Counted from the first letter of the stretch, positions 46,735 through 58,760 are shown. The stretch is 64,000 bases of DNA from Pegoplata infirma (GCA_963921195.1 OY992538.1:88597904-88661903), one strand, 5' to 3'. Numbers and translations are program-made. Notes: generated by a model not told the origin, from the letters alone.

Positions 46735-47522
46735 TTAATGAACCCAAAATTTTTGGTGAAAAAAAAATTTGATGAAAAAAAACTTTTTGATGAAAAGAAA
46801 AATTTTTTGATGTAAAAAAAATTGATGAAAAAAAAAAATATGAAAAAAAAAAATTTTTGGTAAGAAAAAAATTGATAATATAAAATTTGAAAAAAAGTTG
46901 GTGAAAAAAATATGATAAATTTTATGGAAAAAAAATTTATGAAAGAAATAAAAATTTATGAAAAAAAAAATTTGATAAAAAAAAAACATTTTTTTTTGTT
47001 GAAAAATAAATTTGTTACTTTTTATTCACCAGCTGGTGAAAAACGGGTTTATTCACCACGAGATGAATTATTATCCAAGTTACAAACCCAAGTTATTAAA
47101 ATTTTTGGTTTTAAGAAAATGAAAATAGTAATTCTTGTTTTCTTTTTCGTAAATTGTTAGCTTATATATAGGCTGACCATACGTACTGATTTGATCAGTA
47201 AATGTACTGATTTTTGTTCACGTGTACTGATCAAAAGACGTTGTACTGATTTGTACTGATTTTTTTAAATATGTACTGATTGTACTGATTTGTGAACATT
47301 TCAACATAAAAAATAATTTTCTATGAAAATTTTATACAAAAACTTGAGCTTCCATAAAATAAGTTATCGGAGTAGTTTTTTATAACTAAAGTATGACAAA
47401 GAGATAATTTGAGTTAAATAAATTCTAAAATGTTCAGAGTTCGTGAATCAAGAGGTTCATTAACGCAAAAATGTCAGATACATGTGGTTATTTTGATCCT
47501 ATAAATATCAAAAGGTTTATGT

Positions 47523-48059
47523 AACAAGTGAGAGTGTTAAATTCGGCTGTGCCGAATCTTTTATACCCTCCAAAATGTAAAAAAAAAATAAAATTGACAG
47601 GGGCGTTTCTTTTTTGGGGGGGGGGGCGAAGTTGATAGGGTCAGTGGGGCACGTTGAGAGCACCTTCCCGTCGCGATAAATATACCAAATGTTTCATTTA
47701 TTTAACAAAAATACAAAAAACATGTAAAAACGTGTATTTTTTTAGAGTTTGGTTTAGTTCTTCAAGGGGGAACTTTTTTCCCCCTGGTCCGATTTGACCA
47801 ATTTTCGAACTTAACCTGCCTAGGAACATAATACATATTTGTGCCCAACTTGAGGTTCCTAGCTCGTTTATTTTGGACTGCATCGTGTTAACTACAGACG
47901 GACGGACGGACGGACGGACGGACATCGCTAAAATGTCTTAGAATCGATCACTGATCAATAATATATATACTTTATGGGGTCCCCGACCGATATTTCGATG
48001 CGTTACACACGGAATGACAAAGTGAGTATACCCCCATACTGTAGTTGGAGGGTATAAAA
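47523..48059 (+). repeat. Dispersed repeat, TACCCTCCAA family, copy 3
   Basis: It runs from ACAAGTGAGAGTGTTAAATT to CTGTAGTTGGAGGGTATAAA and includes a GACG microsatellite and the ACACACGGAATGACAAAGTG segment. It is nested in the hAT-like element. Confidence 0.75.
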
Positions 48060-48102
48060 AGACGCCCATAATCTTTGAGGTTTTCTAAGCGAAAAGTTCA
48101 CG

Positions 48103-48702
48103 CACAGAAAAAAATAAAAAAAAAATTTGAGTAAATTTTTAATACTATTGAGTAAAAAATTACTCAATTTTCCACCAGTAAACGATTTAATAGTATTGAG
48201 TAAACTTTTAATAAAAAATTATTAAATGCTGAATAAAAAATTTGAGTAAATTATTAATTCACACAATTAAATCTTTACTCAAAATTTTTTAATATTTTTA
48301 AGTAACTTTTTAATTGTGTCAAGTAAAAATTTACTCAAAATGCATCAAATTATTTTTTTAAAAAGTTAAAAAAGTTTCCAATTTTTTTTTCCCCAAAAAA
48401 ATGCTTTTACAAACTTTACCAAATATACTTATGTCTTCAAGACAAAGTAAAATTTTATAAAGATGATTTCAAACTTTCATATACATATACAAAAAACAAT
48501 AAACTAAATGAGAATTCAAAACACCAAGAGAAAAAAAAAAAATAAAAAAAAATATTAAATTTGTATTAAATTATTTACTCAAATTTAATTTTTAATTTTT
48601 GAGTAAATTTTTAATTGCGTCAATTAAAAAATTACTCAAATTTTTTTTAAAAAATTAAACAAGTGATTACTCAAATTTGATTCCTCCATATTTTTTTCTG
48701 TG
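48103..48702. mobile_element. 600-bp MITE with CACAGAAAA ends and CG flanks
   Basis: CACAGAAAAAAAT and its inverse ATTTTTTTCTGTG bound a sequence rich in TTTTGAGTAAATTTTTAAT repeats in both orientations. CG lies on both sides (48101-48102, 48703-48704). The ends resemble those of 53573-54349, which is TA-flanked. It is noncoding. Confidence 0.7.
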
Positions 48703-49363
48703 CGGGATGATGGATTTTTTATATTTTTAGAAATATAATGTAACTGCAACAATTCAAATGATTCTGAGATGTTCGATGAGGCAATGTCTTCAGAATTTAT
48801 TGGACAAATCACTCAGAACATCAGCCGCTATTTAAAAAACATGTGCTTTTTATATGGGAAGTTTTATAAAAGTCAGAGTTTTCAAAACTTATGGAAAAAA
48901 GTCCTCAGAATTTGAGGGATTTTCTTAAACTCAAAACCTGTGGGTTTTTGTTTGTTATAATTTCTGCAATGAAACGATCAACATTCAAATGAAGTCGTTT
49001 GAAGTCAGTTAATTTTTTTTTCAAAATAACGACAACAACTCTTAACAAACAGTTGTTTTTACTGAAATACTAATTGCCCCAAGTTTGCTAGTTTAACTGA
49101 ATTTTTTTGACTGTTGAAAAAATTATCAGTGTTTTGCCATAAAAAAAGAGTTTTAAGAGAGGTATTTCACGAAAATATAAACGTAAAAGCTTGGGCGTAC
49201 TGATTTGAGTTCAGAAAAAAATGGTCACCCTACTTATATAGTCAAACTGAGGTGGTGTCCTGCAACTTTTTTAAAATTAGACACCAGCCTAAAAACATAA
49301 TCATGTTAAAATGGTAAATTACAAAAAAAAAATAATTAAATTTCCATTGAAAATTTTTTATTA

Positions 49364-50158
49364 CACTCAAAATAATAACTCTGTTAAATTACAGAAAAAC
49401 TCTGCTAATTTAACAGAGTACACCATACTTTTCCAGCTAACAACATTTCTTGGTAATTTTACTAAAAATCTCTGTAAAATGATTTTGACAGAAAAAAACT
49501 GTTAATTTACAGAGTTTATAGTAAAAAATTGGTTAAATATGAAAGCTTTTTTACAGAGGAAACTCTGTAATTTTACCATAAAACTCTGTAAAATGATTTG
49601 GACAAAAAAAACTGTTAATTTACAGAGTTTCTAGTAAAATATAGGTTAAATAAACCACCATTTAGAAAGGAAAACTATGAAATTTACATATATTTGATGC
49701 AAAAAAAAATTTACAGAAAAAAACTCTTTAAATTTACAGAGTTTAGGTAAATGCATGTTATTTTGTAAAATTTTTATAAGATTTCTGAAAAATAAATTTT
49801 GATAACTTTTTTTGCTACTTTTTCAACTTTTTCTCAAAAAAAAAAAATATACAGATAAAATTTTGATGCTTGGTAACAAAAAAAAAACTACTCAAAACAG
49901 ACAACTTTTTTGGCTATAAAAAAATACGAAGTATTTTGCTTAGATCTGTATTTTAGCAGAAAACTCTGTTAATTATCTGTAAAATTAAGATTACAAAGTA
50001 AAAAGTAATATAACAGAGGAAACTTTGTTTTTTTGTCACAACAAAATACAAAGTTTTTTCTTTAAATCTGTATTTTGACAGAAAACTCTGTCAAATATCT
50101 GTTGAATTGAGATTACAGTCATTTTACAGAGTATTTTACAGAGTTATTATTATGAGTG
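49364..50158. mobile_element. 795-bp TA-flanked MITE
   Basis: The termini CACTCAAAATAATAACTCTG and CAGAGTTATTATTATGAGTG are near-perfect inverses. TA flanks both ends (49362-49363, 50159-50160). The interior repeats ACTCTGTAAAAT and ACTGTTAATTTACAGAG. A left-eroded relative is at about 14171-14841. It is noncoding. Confidence 0.85.
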
Positions 50159-50160
50159 TA

Positions 50161-51329
50161 AAAACAAAAAAAAAACTGTAAAATTTAATTACGAGACTTT
50201 TTCTAGTAATTTGACAATTTTACTTTTAAAACTATCAACTATTTTAAAAGTGGTTCAACTTTAATAAAAATATCTTCGAACCATATCGGTAGATTTCATA
50301 TTAAAAAAAAAAAAATAGAAAATTGGTCATATTGATTAAAGTAGTGTATTTTAAGCAGATTTTTTGTGCTGATTGAACAGAGGTTTTATTTTGAATCAGC
50401 CTTTAATATTACCCACCTCTGTTTCAGATATTATTTTCTATCCATCGTACAGTAATGCTATTACATATATTTATAGCTTATTTTGAATTTATGGATAAAT
50501 AGTTATATTTTCTTTTTTTATGTTCTTTTTTTTTTTATTTATATTTTTGTAAGCATTAAATATTTGAAATGTTTTACCCAAGGGTGTATTTTAAATTTGT
50601 ATTTGTTATTTGTGGGTGTTTATTTCTATATAAAAAAAATAATCTAAATAGTATTTTATGACCAAAATCTATTTATATTTAATATGATTTTAAAATGTCT
50701 AACAGTCATTTGAGTTTTTTTTTTTATTTTGTTTTGTTTATCAAATTTAAATTTATATTCCCAAAGTAGGCAACACTAATTGTAAATGACATATTATTTT
50801 TTATCTAGACTCAATTATGGCACTCTTACTATAAAAAAAAATTTAGTTTTTATCACGAATGACATATATAAAGGATTGAGAAGAACGACTGAATTCGGTA
50901 TGTACTAAAAAAATAAAATGTCGAAACAAAAAGGAATTATGAAAATTGTCAATTTATTTTTTAATTTGTTTAAAATACAAGAAAATTGTGTGATTTTTTC
51001 TATTTTTTTTTTTTTGAAAAATATTAATTTTTGCTAATTAATCTTTAAAAATTAAGTAATTGTTTCTGCTAAACGTGTGTGAAATTGCAAATAATAAAAT
51101 TTAAAAGAAAACACCGAAACTTGTCGAATTATTGACATGGCCGACCAGTTGTCCAATCTTACTTAACCTTTATATATCTAAACCGTGGTTTTTATATATG
51201 AATTTAACAATTGTATTTCTATTTTTGACATTTAATTTTTAAAAATGTTAAAAAAACTATCTAAAAGTCAATGTTGTCAAAAAAGCGCTTTTTTAAACGC
51301 CCATATCTTCCAAAATATTGATCAAACTA
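50161..51329. other. Unassigned AT-rich stretch
   Basis: No gene or repeat termini are recognised. The base composition is extremely AT-rich, with poly(T) runs near 50514-50540 and 50718-50731. Confidence 0.4.
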
Positions 51330-51701
51330 CGAATTTTGTACTCTTGCCCAAAACATTAAATCATGATAATGTTTAGCTGAAGATTTGGGTGTACTTGCCA
51401 AAGCAAAGTTTTTTTAGAAAAAATTATGTTATATTACTTTGCTATTCCATACAAAACGAATTGAAAAATCAGTCGAGGACTCCATTTAAAAACCAAATGA
51501 GCTGTACATTTCGTAAGTGAGTGCAAAAAAGTGTTTTTACATTTTGGAGAGTATAAAAGATTCGGCACCAAAGAATATATCACTCTCACTTGTTTTATGT
51601 ACATTTGATAAACAAATGAAAAATTTTTATGCGAAAAGCTTAGACATGGTGAAAAAGTAGTTTTGGTAAAAAAATGATTTTTTCACGAAAAACAAAACTG
51701 T

Positions 51702-52607
51702 CCCAGCAAAACTTAGATTACCAAATAAGGTATAAAATAAGGTATAGGATCTGTTATTTTATACATTGCAGCATTGATGATTTTAACAGGCAATGAGACT
51801 CAAAGTAATGCATCCACATTATCACAAAGAATACCAGTAAGGTATAAAATAAGTCATAAATTTATAACGAAGAATACTAGTAAGGTGTAAAATATATGAT
51901 ATTTTATAGGTTACGAGAAATGAAATAATATAGCATACCAGAAGATAATATATAAGGTGTTACGAGTAGTGAAAAAGTAATTTTGTATTAAATTTACTCA
52001 CGTGATTGTAAGTGAGTGTAATTAGATAAAATATGCTCGTGAGTTGTGTCGTTAGAAATTTCCTATCGTGAGCCCATCTCTATTTTAAACTTATGCATTT
52101 TTTTATAAAATAATTATTTTTTATGTAATTGTAATGCATTATGCATCCAAATATAAATAATGCATTATTTCAAACTTTCAAATAATACATAATGTAACCA
52201 AATATAGTCATCCATGATTTAATGTTTAGAAATAATAAATATGAAATACATTTTTTCAATAATCATGCATTACGTACACTCTAAAAAAATTAGACCAGTT
52301 TCCTACTATAAATTGGGTAAATTTCAACAAATTCCAAAAATATACTACTATAAATTGAGTAAAGTTTCATTATTTTTAAGTAGAATTACGCTTTTTGTGT
52401 AAAATTACCCAATTTATAGTAGGAAACAGAAATCATTTTAATTAGAGTGTAGCAAATTATTAGTAATGCAATATTTTTCAATAGAAAATAATACGTTGTG
52501 GAACAAATGTTTGGTAAGACATCATAAAATAATGCTAAAAATAAGTTATATACATTACCTGGTAATGTGCTATATAATCACTACCCATTACCAAAGTTTT
52601 GCTGGGA
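51702..52607 (+). mobile_element. TCCCAGCAAAACTT element, copy 2, with a nested MITE
   Basis: The termini CCCAGCAAAACTTAG and CAAAGTTTTGCTGGG bound a body homologous to 26877-27610 in inverse. It contains the 173-bp MITE at 52277-52449, whose empty site is seen in copy 1 (about 27024-27050). It is noncoding. Confidence 0.8.
52277..52449. mobile_element. 173-bp TA-flanked MITE with proven empty site
   Basis: CACTCTAAAAAAATTAGACC opens and TTTTAATTAGAGTG closes the element, with TA on both sides (52275-52276, 52450-52451). The inner arms CCTACTATAAATTGGGTAA pair with their inverse. Copy 1 of the host reads AATTTGCTACGTAATGCATG uninterrupted at the equivalent place. Confidence 0.9.
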
Positions 52608-52619
52608 TGTTAAAAAAAT

Positions 52620-53150
52620 TTTGATGAATTTTTTTGATGAAAAGAAAAATGTTTTGATGTAAAAAAAAATTGGTGAGAACAAAATTTGTTATAAATAATT
52701 TGATAAAAAAATTTGGTGAAAAAAAAAAATGATAAAAAAAAAATTTATGAAAAAAAATTTTGATGAAAAAAAAAATTTGATGAAAAAAAAATTTAATGAA
52801 AAAAAAAAATTGATGAAAAAACCAAAAAATTGATGAAAAAAACTTTAGATTAAAAAAAAAAATTTTTTTGATGAAAAAAAATATTAATCACAAAAAAAAA
52901 TTTTATGAAAAAAAAAGTTTGATGAAAAAAAAAATTATGAAAAAAAAAATTTGATGAATAAAAAAGTTTGATGAAAAAAAAAAAATTGATGAAAAAAAAA
53001 AATTGATGAAAAAAAAAATTTGATGGAAAAAAAATTGATGAAAAAAAAAAATTGATGAAAAAAAAAATTTGATGAAAAAAAAAATTGATGAAAGAAAAAA
53101 TTGATGAAAAAAATTGATAAAAGAAAAAAAATGATAAAAAAAAAATTTGA
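52620..53150 (+). repeat. GATGAAAAAAAAATT minisatellite
   Basis: About 30 irregular units of 14-19 bp of the form TTGATGAAAAAAAAA. The same array type occurs at 46735-46990 and, inverted, at 18957-19990, always inside type B modular elements. Confidence 0.85.
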
Positions 53151-53572
53151 AGAAAAAATTATGTTACTTTTTATTCACCATCTGGTGAAAAACGGGTTTT
53201 TTCACCACGAGGTGAATTATTACCCAAGTTACAAACCCAAGTTATTAAAATTTTTGGTTTTAAGAAAATTAAAATAGTAATTCTTGTTTTCTTTTCCGTT
53301 AATTGTTAGCTTATATAGTCAAACTGAGGTGGCGTCCTGCAATTTTTTTTTAAATTAGACACCAGCCTAAAAACATTATCATGTTAATACATAAAAAATT
53401 ATTTTATGTCAATCAAAATATTTAAAGATTTATGTTAATGATTTATTTCATTCGTAAATTATGTTCAATAAAACTTTACTGTGTTACTTTATGGGACTTT
53501 ATTAGTTAAATCAACACAAAAAGATTTATAGTGAAATCAATATAAAAAATTTAAGTCATTATATACTAACTA

Positions 53573-54349
53573 CACAGAAAATAATATCGTATATTTTTTT
53601 TTAATTAAAATTTTAATTGTTTTTTAATTTAATATTAATTAAACTTTTAATTAATATAATAAATTGTTTAATTAAATTTTTAACTTTATTTTAATTAATA
53701 TTTTAATTGTTTTCACATTTAATATTAATTAAGTATTTAATTTATATAATTAAATGTTTAATTAAATTTCTAGCTTTACTAATTTTTTTTTTGTTTTGTT
53801 TTCTGTGTGTGTGCGAGTGTGTGTTTTTCTCTTGCATTGTATTACATACAAAAAAAATACATAAGTATAAAAAGTTTGTTGAAAGCTTTTTTTATTTTTC
53901 ATATATGTTTTTGAATTCTCATTTTGTTTATAGTTTTATGTAGATGTATATGAAAGGTTTATAATCAACTTTATAAAATCATCCTACTGACTTTGTCTTA
54001 ACGGCATAAATAAATTTGGTAAAGTTTGAAGAAATATTTTTTTTTTAAACTATTTTATTCAAAAAGAATGTTTTTACAAATTATTATTTTTTTTTAATAT
54101 AATATTTTTAATTAATTTTTTTAATTTATACAATTAAAATTTTAATTATTTTATTTTTTAAATTTTAATTAAATTTTTAAATTTATAGTATTAAGTTTTT
54201 AATTAAATAAATATCCATTTATTTTTAATTAACGACATACAAATATTTTTAATTTATTTGCGCATTTTAGTGATTGGTCCGGATTTAATTAATTTTTTAA
54301 GTAAATCTACGAATTTTTTAATTAAATATTTTTTTTATTTTTTTCTGTG
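53573..54349. mobile_element. 777-bp TA-flanked MITE rich in TTAATTAA
   Basis: The ends CACAGAAAATAATA and TTTTTTCTGTG carry TA on both sides (53571-53572, 54350-54351). The interior repeats TTTTTAATTAAAATTTTAAT-like segments. The ORF at 53707-53943 has no recognisable motif and lies inside the element. Confidence 0.75.
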
Positions 54350-54351
54350 TA

Positions 54352-55404
54352 TGTACTTTATATTGCATAAAAACATTAAAAGTACATTAAAAGAAATAAA
54401 TGTAAAATTTCTGTAAAAAAAAAAATTATTGCAACAGATTCTAGAATATATTCTTAAGAAATTACAATAATTTTTTTTTCGTTTGTTTTAAATTTATTTT
54501 TCTTCTAACAAACACATTTTTCAGGCTTTAATTATAACAACGTCCGACAGTCAATATTAAAAATGAACCATATGATATAAGTCTGAATTTAGAGATTAAA
54601 TGGAGTAAAACTGCATTTATAGTTTTTTTATTTCGTGATACTGTTTCCTTTTAAAAGAACTTCAAAAATTAAAGGGATTACATTTTCAAAAATATTTTTA
54701 AATATTTGTAGTTGTGATGGCAATTGAAAGGAGGATCTTCCTAATTTTTTTTTCATTTTTTATTTTGTCATATAAGGAAAAATTATGTGAATGCCAACGT
54801 CATTAAAAGCATTTTTAGTAATTTATCACGTAATTTCGCGAAAAATCCATCTTAATTTAAAGATTTGCTCAAAATTTCTGAGTCCCTGAACCACCCATTT
54901 ATAAAAGCAATCTTTTTTTTCTGATTGTTTTAACTCACTTCCCACAGAATACAGTAAAAAGCCAAAAATCATAGTAGTATATTTTTTATATTTGGGGAAA
55001 AAATATTAACTGTTTCAAGAATAAAAGGGTAAACCCCTACCAAACATGCCACAAGATTATCACTACATTTTTAAGTTTTTATAAAAAAAAATATAGGCCA
55101 ACAATACAATACCAACACAATAACAATTATGAAACAGAATAGATGACACAGAGGGGGAAAAAGCATGGATAACAAAAAGTTAAAATATTTAGTAATCGGT
55201 TAAGCCGATTTTTTAGAAACCCTTCTTATATTTCTCATTCAATACATTAAAAAAAAATAGGTAAGAAAATAATAGTCGGTCAAGATCCACCATACAACAC
55301 CCTACACTGGCGATTTTCGGAAAATAGTTCCAAAGTCCAAACACAATTGAATATGTCTGTTGTTAAATCTTTAATTAGTGTAGAAAACACACACAAACCA
55401 AATG
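54352..55404. other. Unassigned AT-rich stretch
   Basis: No gene, RNA or repeat termini are recognised. Confidence 0.4.
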
Positions 55405-55788
55405 ACCAAAAAATTTTACTTGTAATTCGAAGATTCCATTTGCAATTCAAAAATTCTACTTTTAATTCGAAGATTTTATTTCTATTTTGAAAAATCCATT
55501 TGTGATTCAAAAACTACAAATGTAATTCGAAATAGGTCAATTGTAATTCGAAAAAGATCAAATGTAAATAGAAAAATATCAATTGTAATTCGTAAAAGAT
55601 CAATTGTTATTCATAGATTCCATTGTGATTCGAAAAAGATCAATTGTAATTCAAAAATATCAATTTTAATTCGAAATAGATCAGTTGTAATTCGAAAAAG
55701 AATAAATTTGTTTCGAAAAAGAATAATTTTTTCTCGAAAAAGTTGTAATTCGAAAAGATCAATTGTAATTTAAAAAAGATCAATATAT
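55405..55788 (-). repeat. Degraded 21-bp AATTGTAATTCGAAAAAGATC repeats
   Basis: Irregular units such as CTTGTAATTCGAAGATTCCA and CAATTGTAATTCGAAAAAGA match the array at 31070-31790 but are far more diverged and not followed by an inverted half. Confidence 0.75.
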
Positions 55789-56041
55789 AAGGCATTCCAC
55801 ACCAAATCGACGGCCCCATTCTATAACATGCTAAGTCGACTTAGCATGTTTTGCTGGGAGTAGCATTTCTGAATTGTTAACTTAGATTCTGTAAAATTTT
55901 GGTACTGATCGGACTATTCTATCAAAAGTTATAAGCAAAACTGTACTTAGCACAATTTATCAAGTTTAAAAAACCTCCCATTTTAAATGTGTTAAGTACA
56001 TTTAGCATGATTTGGTTTGGAATTATTTTTTGTTTGCTTTA

Positions 56042-56467
56042 GAGCCCAGTCACAATTGGAACCACCGACGACGAACCACTGCAAAAGAGAAAGCGACACA
56101 TTAAAATTAAGCGACAGACGACCGGACACATTTTATAAAGAAAAAGACGCTCATATCAGTCACACATCAATTTTTTTTTTTCTTTTTTTATCCTATAAAA
56201 GCAGGTATACAATGTTTCTTGTGTACAACACACACACAATATATTAACTCCAATTGGAAAAATTAGCATATTTTGTTGAACATATGGCAACGCTACTTGA
56301 TACAAATTTGACAAAAATGAGAGGGTGGTGAGAGAGCACTACAAAAATAGAATAGAATCTATTCTGGCGGCAGTGTGGTCGACCACAAAGCGATTATTTG
56401 CTTTTCATACAAAATGTATGAAAACATTTTGTGGTTACCGAATGTGGACCCAATTGTGACTCGGCTC
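56042..56467. mobile_element. 426-bp PIF/Harbinger-type MITE
   Basis: The termini GAGCCCAGTCACAATTGG and CCAATTGTGACTCGGCTC have a TTA duplication (56039-56041, 56468-56470). It is too short for coding. Its GAG-start ends and TTA target agree with the MITE at 15208-15642, though the two sequences are otherwise different. Confidence 0.85.
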
Positions 56468-56579
56468 TTATGCTAAATGTATTGTATACTTATTGTTAGC
56501 ATGTTTCATTTTTCGTGTTTTCTATGTACACTTAGCATGGACGTAATACAGTTTTATATAAATTTGTTCACCTCATGTG

Positions 56580-57185
56580 CACTTACAAGGGAAGTATCTC
56601 AACCCTTATAAACCGATTTGCCTGAAACTTAAAATATATATAAAAGAGACGATTTTAAGGTTGGGGTGTCTCGGCTTATAGGCCATATCAGTGTTTCAAA
56701 ATTTCGTTGTACCCTTATAAAACAATGTGGACCTCCGGGAAAATGTCGATAACTCCCGGACAAACAGGAATATCCTCTAGAAAAAAAATACGTGTCGACT
56801 TAAATTTAATAATGATTATTTCGTATTCATATGGACATCGTAGGTCTATGTCTTCATATAAATACATCCCAAAATTTACACATTTTCTTTAACAAAGCAT
56901 TTAAATAAGTAAAAATTCTACAAGGTTATACCACCGTTGGATGGGCATTAAAAAAACCTTTCTTCTCATATGTAAACATCATATAGTTCCTTAGAAAAAA
57001 ATGGCTGAAAAATCCAAAAAACAGTTTTTTCGCCATTTTTTGACCCAAGTTTTGAACCGCTAAATCCCCGATATGGCCGATAAGCCGAGACACCCCAACC
57101 TTAGAATTGTCTCTTTTATATATATTTTACGTTTCATGCAAATCGGTTCATAAGGGTTGAGATACTTCCCTTGTTAGCAGGGTTT
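56580..57185. repeat. 0.6-kb hairpin
   Basis: AAGGGAAGTATCTCAACCCT near 56588 is inverted near 57150-57171, and GGTTGGGGTGTCTCGGCTTA near 56660 is inverted near 57080-57100. The centre is near 56880. The 56707-56892 ORF is the loop region, not a gene. Confidence 0.8.
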
Positions 57186-57499
57186 TCCTTTACTTTAAAC
57201 CAAAACTTTCGTCGTGTAAGTGTACATAACATTGTTTAGTTTGGAAAAATTTGTCAACAGAACAGGTGCGCATTATGTTGTTTTTTTATAAAAATAATTA
57301 GTTCTCGCGCAAGAAAAATGCTGAAATTTGCCATAAACAAATTAAACCGAATTATGTATTTTTATTTAATACTAAAAGATAAAATTAATCGTTTTTTCTT
57401 AGAGAAAAAAGGGAATCAAAAATTAAAAAAATAGAATTTATAAATTCAATTTTTATGCCTTTTGATCACTTTTATAAAACAAATAAAGTAGCCTATAGT

Positions 57500-58136
57500 A
57501 AATTGGGTAAATTTTAACAATTTCCAACACCAAAAAAAAAAAAAACGTGGGTATTCAATACTAAAAATTTAACTAATTTTAGTCCAAAAGGACCTAGTGC
57601 AGAAATTGGTAACCAATACTAAAATTTTTAACTAAAATTAGTCCAAACCAGTAACAATTACTAATTTTAGTACTTTGAAGATACTAAAATTAGTAACTAA
57701 TTAGTAGATTTGGGTACAATATCACTTACTAAACCTTTTACTGTAGAATTATTTTGAGTGAATTAATTACTACTATAAATTATGTAAATTTAAAGGATTT
57801 TTAAGTAAAATTACAGATTTTGTTGAAATAACGCTATTTATAAAAGTGAACTTTTCTCATTTTAATAAGAGTACTATACAATTTCATCATTACCCAGCAA
57901 AATTTTCTGTTCCAAATAATCGGTTCCAGAACGCATCAAACTACCCTGCAAACGGATCTACTTAACATTCCAGAATCAATGATTTTTGTTTGAAATTGTC
58001 CCGAAAACAATCGTTTTTTAGAGCAAGTACTTTTGTGAAAAATAATTTTACATAGAAAATTGTGTTGTGATTACCGTAGAACATATTCAAGAATCTATTG
58101 AACCAGGAATTTGTTCCAAAAAATTTTCCTGGGTAT
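57500..58136. mobile_element. Decayed MITE cluster
   Basis: About 57500-57850 is a relative of the 173-bp MITE (TATAGTAAATTGGGTAAATT and inverse-like TACTATAAATTATGTAAATT) split by a second insert of ACTAAAATTAGT repeats (about 57533-57763). About 57893-58136 is bounded by CCCAGCAAAATTTTCTGTTC and a matching AAAATTTTCCTGGG. Ends are approximate. Confidence 0.5.
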
Positions 58137-58299
58137 TTAAACACATATTTAATTTTGGATAATTTATGACCAAATGAAATTTTGTTTGTCAATAACTGAT
58201 CAATAATATCCACAATTTATATAATTTCTAGACCGATATTTCGATACTAAGGATGATATAAAGACGGAGGAGAGTACAAAGCCGCTAATTTTATGGTTT

Positions 58300-58760
58300 T
58301 TATACCATCTTACCACAGTATAGAGTCTACTCACTTTGTCATACAGTGTGTAACGCATCTATTATTGATCAGTGATCGATACTGCCCGTATGTCCATCCG
58401 TAAGGCCGTAATATCCAAGATAAAAGAGCTACGCTTCTAAAATTTGTCACTGATATGTGTTGTCGTCATAAGCTGGCTGTGTTCAAAAACTATTTTATAG
58501 TTTTTTTTTACTTTTATTTTGAAAATGAAAAATTTTTATGTCAAAAGAAGTTCGAAATTCTGCGCTTGAACTTAAAGGATAAAAAATGTGTGTACTGTGG
58601 GCGTGAATACTAAAATCGTATTTAAATATAAATAAAACTTCCCCTAATTACCCTTCCATCCCCCTACAATACACGCAACTGCAAAATTTTGTTTACATGT
58701 TGGAGGGTATAAAAAATTCAGCACAGCCGAAACCAACCTTGTTGTATATGAACTAATTTC
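58300..58760 (-). repeat. Dispersed repeat, TACCCTCCAA family, copy 4 (diverged)
   Basis: It reads CACTTTGTCATACAGTGTGT near 58336 and GTTGGAGGGTATAAAAAATT near 58709, then CAGCACAGCCGAA. It is shorter and more diverged than copies 1-3. Confidence 0.6.

Larger units (their letters stand above)
47169..49232. mobile_element. 2.06-kb hAT-like non-autonomous element
   Basis: The termini TAGGCTGACCAT and ATGGTCACCCTA (inverse TAGGGTGACCAT) carry the 8-bp duplication CTTATATA (47161-47168, 49233-49240). The left subterminal region repeats TGTACTGATTT several times, as expected of hAT transposase-binding repeats. A dispersed repeat (47523-48059) and a MITE (48103-48702) occupy the interior. No transposase is found. 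Confidence 0.85.
46735..49305 (+). mobile_element. Modular element, type B, copy 2, split by a hAT-like element
   Basis: A GATGAAAAAAAAATT minisatellite (46735-46990) is followed by TTCACCAGCTGGTGAAAAAC, the CACCACGAGATGAATTATTA segment, AGCTTATATA, then, after the hAT-like insertion (47169-49232), GTCAAACTGAGGTGGTGTCC and ACATAATCATGTTAA. The sequence either side of the insertion is continuous in copy 3 near 53309-53320. The outer left module is not recognisable. Confidence 0.65.
51330..53388 (+). mobile_element. Modular element, type B, copy 3
   Basis: The left module TTTTGTACTCTTGCCCAAAA leads to AATCATGATAATGTTT, and the right module ends AAAACATTATCATGTTAA. The interior carries the GATGAAAAAAAAATT minisatellite and the CACCACGAGGTGAATTATTA segment. 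The palindrome reads TTCACCATCTGGTGAA here. A TCCCAGCAAAACTT element (51702-52607) is inserted. A fragment of the dispersed repeat family lies near 51547-51597. Confidence 0.65.
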
